Under the pieces are notes generated by a model. The model did no database searches. It was not told where the DNA came from and was given only the letters and a program-made list of their open reading frames with translations. From Clostridiales bacterium (GTDB taxonomy: Bacteria > Bacillota > Sulfobacillia > UBA995), in the NCBI GenBank assembly GCA_003517845.1, contig DOZU01000211.1:1-6356 (forward strand): a stretch of 6,356 nt of DNA, in the 5' to 3' direction. The position numbers and the translations under genes were made by a program. Of this stretch, positions 3,855 through 6,356 are shown in pieces; position 1 is the stretch's first letter; each line of letters opens with the position of its first letter.

Positions 3855-6356
3855 CGATTACCCTGACACGAGGCGTCCCCCGCCCAGACCTCCGGCTCCC
3901 CGTCGCCCGCGGGGTCTGGGGCCTTGAGCCTTGCCAGTAGCGAATCCTCCGGTTCGTCGGCCAACTCGTCATAACCCGGACCGAGTGCGCGGTACCTGTC
4001 CATGCCGGTTCCTGCCGGTATCAACTTGCCGATGATGACGTTCTCCTTGAGACCGAGGAGCGGGTCCCGCCTACCTTTGAGGGCCGCCTCGGTGAGGACG
4101 CGGGTCGTCTCCTGGAAAGATGCCGCCGACAGGAAGGAATCCGTCGCCAGGGATGCCTTGGTGATCCCAAGGAGTTGCGGTCGCGCCACCGCCGGCTGGC
4201 CGCCGGCTACCAGTACGCGCTCGTTCTCGTTCTCGAAGTCGAACAGGTCGATCAGACTCCCGGGAAGCAGGTCGGCATCACCCGGATCGTCGACCTTGAC
4301 CTTTCGCAACATCTGGCGAACAATTACCTCGATGTGTTTGTCGTTTATGTCGACGCCCTGCAGCCGATAGACTCTCTGCACTTCCTGCAGCAGGTACACC
4401 TGGACGGCGCGCAGTCCCTTGATCTTGAGCAAGTCATGGGGATTGACCGGGCCTTCCGTCAATTCCTGGCCCGCGCTCACGGCGTCCCCTTCCCTGACTT
4501 TCATGCGGGCCGTGAAGGGCAGCGGGTGGGCCGACACGTCACCGTATGAAGAGCGGATTTCGAGTTCCTTCCGCCCCCGCGTGTCGACGAAGTGCACCGT
4601 GCCGTCGAGGTCGGCGATCAGCGCTTGGCCCTTGGGCTTTCGTGCCTCGAATAGCTCCTCTACGCGCGGCAGGCCGTGGGTAATGTCCTCGCCGGCGACG
4701 CCGCCGGTGTGGAACGTCCGCATGGTCAACTGGGTTCCGGGCTCGCCTATGGACTGCGCGGCAACAATCCCTACCGCCTCGCCGACCTCAACCTGTTTGC
4801 CAGTAGCGAGGTTGCGGCCGTAGCAGCGAATGCACAGCCCGTGACGGGACTTGCAGGTGAAGACGGATCGAATCTCCACTTCCCGCACTCCTGCTGCTTC
4901 CAGGAGGACGCCGGCGGCTTCGTCTATCTCCTGGTTGGCCGCCACGAGAGTCTCTGCCGTGTCCGGATGCAGGATGTCGGTGAGCGCCGTGCGTCCGATT
5001 ACCCGATCGACGAGTGACTCGATCAGTTCGCTGCCATCGCGGACTTCAGCCACGCGTATTCCGGAGGTAGTACCGCACTCCTCCTCGCGGATGATGACAT
5101 CTTGGGAAACATCCACCAACCTCCGAGTCAGGTAGCCGGAGTCGGCGGTTCGTAGCGCCGTGTCGGCCAGTCCCTTTCGCGTACCGTGAGTTGATGTGAA
5201 GTACTCGAGGACGTTCAGCCCTTCCCGAAAGTTGGCGCGTATGGGTAGCTCAATGATGCGACCTGAAGGATCGGCCATCAGACCTCGCATCCCGGCGAGC
5301 TGGGATATCTGCTGGACGTTACCCCGGGCTCCCGAAGCAGCCATCATGTACACCGGATTGAAAGGACCCAAGCGACTCATGAGGCGCTCGGTCACAAGGT
5401 CCTTCGCCCCATTCCATACCTCGATGATCTTGAGGTACCGTTCTTCCTCGGTGATCAAGCCCCGCCGATACTGCAGTTCAAACTCCTCGACCTGACGGTC
5501 GGCTTCCTCGAGAACCTTTCCTTTCTCGGGCGGGATGTCAATGTCGGTCACGCTGATGGTGGCACCGGCCTGGGTGGCGAAACGAAAGCCGACCTGCTTC
5601 AAGCTATCGAGGACGGGAGCAGTGCCGGCGCTCCCATACATCCGATAGCAGCGGGCGACGATTTGGCCCAGTATCTTGCGGTCCACCACCTCATTGACAA
5701 ACCGCATGCCCTCGGGAAGCGCCTCGTTCAGGATCACCCTTCCAGCTGTGGTCCGCTTCCTGCCCTGCGCCGTCCCCACTTCAATCCAGCTGTGAAGGTC
5801 CAGAGCCCCTGCCTCGTAGGCCAGTTCCACTTCCTCGACTCCGGACAAGACGGCGCCCTCTCCCCGGCCGCCCTCCTTCGTCACCGTGAGGTAGTAGCAT
5901 CCGAGCACCATGTCCTGCGTGGGCGTTACTACCGGCATGCCATCCTTGGGGTTCAGTATATTGTGCGCTGACAGCATCAAGATCCTGGCTTCCGCCTGGG
6001 CTTCCGCCGATAGCGGGACATGTACCGCCATCTGATCGCCATCGAAGTCGGCATTGTAGGCGGTGCAAACCAGCGGGTGAATCTGGATGGCTCGACCTTC
6101 AACTAGGACCGGTTCGAAAGCCTGGATGCCCAGGCGGTGAAGAGTGGGAGCCCGGTTTAACAGGACCGGGTGATCGCGAATGACTTCTTCCACAACCCCC
6201 CACACTTCCGGCCTTACCCGTTCGACCATGCGTTTCGCGCTCTTCACGTTGTGCGCATGGCCCAGTTGCACCAGCCGCTTCATGACAAAAGGCTTGAACA
6301 ACTCCAGCGCCATTTCCTTCGGCAGCCCGCACTGATGGAGCTTGAGGTTGGGCCCT
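3851..6356 (-). CDS. rpoC: DNA-directed RNA polymerase subunit β' (5' part outside window)
   Basis: β' carries the polymerase catalytic aspartates and most of the clamp and jaw. The frame enters at the right edge as GPNLKLHQCGLPKEMALELF, so the true start, the N-terminal zinc finger and the front of the clamp (several hundred residues) are outside. Counting from the Met at 6313-6311, the visible part has the catalytic NADFDGD (87-93, at 6055-6035), the bridge helix YMMAASGARGNVQQISQLAGMRGLMA (322-347, within which GMRGLM is invariant), the second zinc site Cys413, Cys487, Cys494 and Cys497, and the trigger loop MRTFHTGG (531-538) with catalytic His535. The loop runs straight into EDITHGLPRVEELFEARKP without the large SI3 insertion of Proteobacteria. 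The C-terminus has LLGITKASLATDSFLSAASFQETTRVLTEA (714-743) and LKENVIIGKLIPAGTG, then a short acidic tail. The stop is TGA at 3853-3851, inside the -35 box of the next promoter. Presumably rpoB lies upstream. Confidence 0.98.
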   Translation of the reverse strand, partial: GPNLKLHQCGLPKEMALELFKPFVMKRLVQLGHAHNVKSAKRMVERVRPEVWGVVEEVIRDHPVLLNRAPTLHRLGIQAFEPVLVEGRAIQIHPLVCTAYNADFDGDQMAVHVPLSAEAQAEARILMLSAHNILNPKDGMPVVTPTQDMVLGCYYLTVTKEGGRGEGAVLSGVEEVELAYEAGALDLHSWIEVGTAQGRKRTTAGRVILNEALPEGMRFVNEVVDRKILGQIVARCYRMYGSAGTAPVLDSLKQVGFRFATQAGATISVTDIDIPPEKGKVLEEADRQVEEFELQYRRGLITEEERYLKIIEVWNGAKDLVTERLMSRLGPFNPVYMMAASGARGNVQQISQLAGMRGLMADPSGRIIELPIRANFREGLNVLEYFTSTHGTRKGLADTALRTADSGYLTRRLVDVSQDVIIREEECGTTSGIRVAEVRDGSELIESLVDRVIGRTALTDILHPDTAETLVAANQEIDEAAGVLLEAAGVREVEIRSVFTCKSRHGLCIRCYGRNLATGKQVEVGEAVGIVAAQSIGEPGTQLTMRTFHTGGVAGEDITHGLPRVEELFEARKPKGQALIADLDGTVHFVDTRGRKELEIRSSYGDVSAHPLPFTARMKVREGDAVSAGQELTEGPVNPHDLLKIKGLRAVQVYLLQEVQRVYRLQGVDINDKHIEVIVRQMLRKVKVDDPGDADLLPGSLIDLFDFENENERVLVAGGQPAVARPQLLGITKASLATDSFLSAASFQETTRVLTEAALKGRRDPLLGLKENVIIGKLIPAGTGMDRYRALGPGYDELADEPEDSLLARLKAPDPAGDGEPEVWAGDASCQGNR

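Noticed and set aside
441..3921. A 14-nt exact direct repeat, CCCGCGGGGTCTGG, at 441-454 (3' end of fusA) and 3908-3921 (3' end of rpoC).
   Set aside because: The copies are read in different frames. One such match in a GC-rich window of this size is not improbable, and there is no other sign of duplication or of a mobile element.
4002..5971. Many plus-strand frames of 90-135 codons opposite rpoC.
   Set aside because: They are mirror frames of conserved β' coding sequence, without family resemblance or independent promoter and ribosome binding sites that I could support.

Overview
This window holds the end of the RNA polymerase β' gene followed by a complete str operon, all on the minus strand. 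Read in the direction of transcription (right to left in window coordinates) the order is rpoC (5' part missing), ybxF/L7Ae-like, rpsL (S12), rpsG (S7), fusA (EF-G) and tuf (EF-Tu, 3' part missing). I see no mobile elements, tRNAs, rRNAs, CRISPR repeats or broken genes. The coding frames are intact and each protein carries the expected motifs of its family.

Organism: a small L7Ae/YbxF-type protein gene between rpoC and rpsL is typical of Bacillota. β' also lacks the large trigger-loop insertion (SI3) seen in Proteobacteria. Base composition is clearly GC-rich, and three of the five start codons seen are GTG. A GC-rich, possibly deep-branching or thermophilic Bacillota lineage (Clostridia-like in the wide sense) fits best. 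The S12 core has a stretch (residues 28-41) that resembles Thermus more than Bacillus as I recall those sequences, so I do not assign a genus.

Layout: rpoC runs in from the right edge and stops at 3851. A near-consensus σ70/σA promoter (TTGACA, 17 nt, TAAAAT) sits exactly at this stop, with the TGA inside the -35 box. It should start a transcript near 3820 with a leader of about 45 nt. Then come ybxF (20-nt gap), rpsL, a 101-nt rpsL-rpsG gap with two tandem GC-rich hairpins, rpsG (43-nt gap), fusA (50-nt gap with a possible hairpin) and tuf, which runs off the left edge. Each gene has a recognisable Shine-Dalgarno sequence. No intergenic stretch exceeds about 100 nt.

Together the genes make the catalytic half of RNA polymerase, two proteins of the 30S subunit (S12 in the decoding centre, S7 in the head), a K-turn RNA-binding protein, and the two GTPases that deliver aminoacyl-tRNA and drive translocation. 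The protein content is ordinary housekeeping. The regulatory details (promoter embedded in the rpoC stop, tandem hairpins at the position of the E. coli S7 operator, hairpin touching the tuf Shine-Dalgarno) are the parts worth a second look. I found no evidence of an undescribed system.
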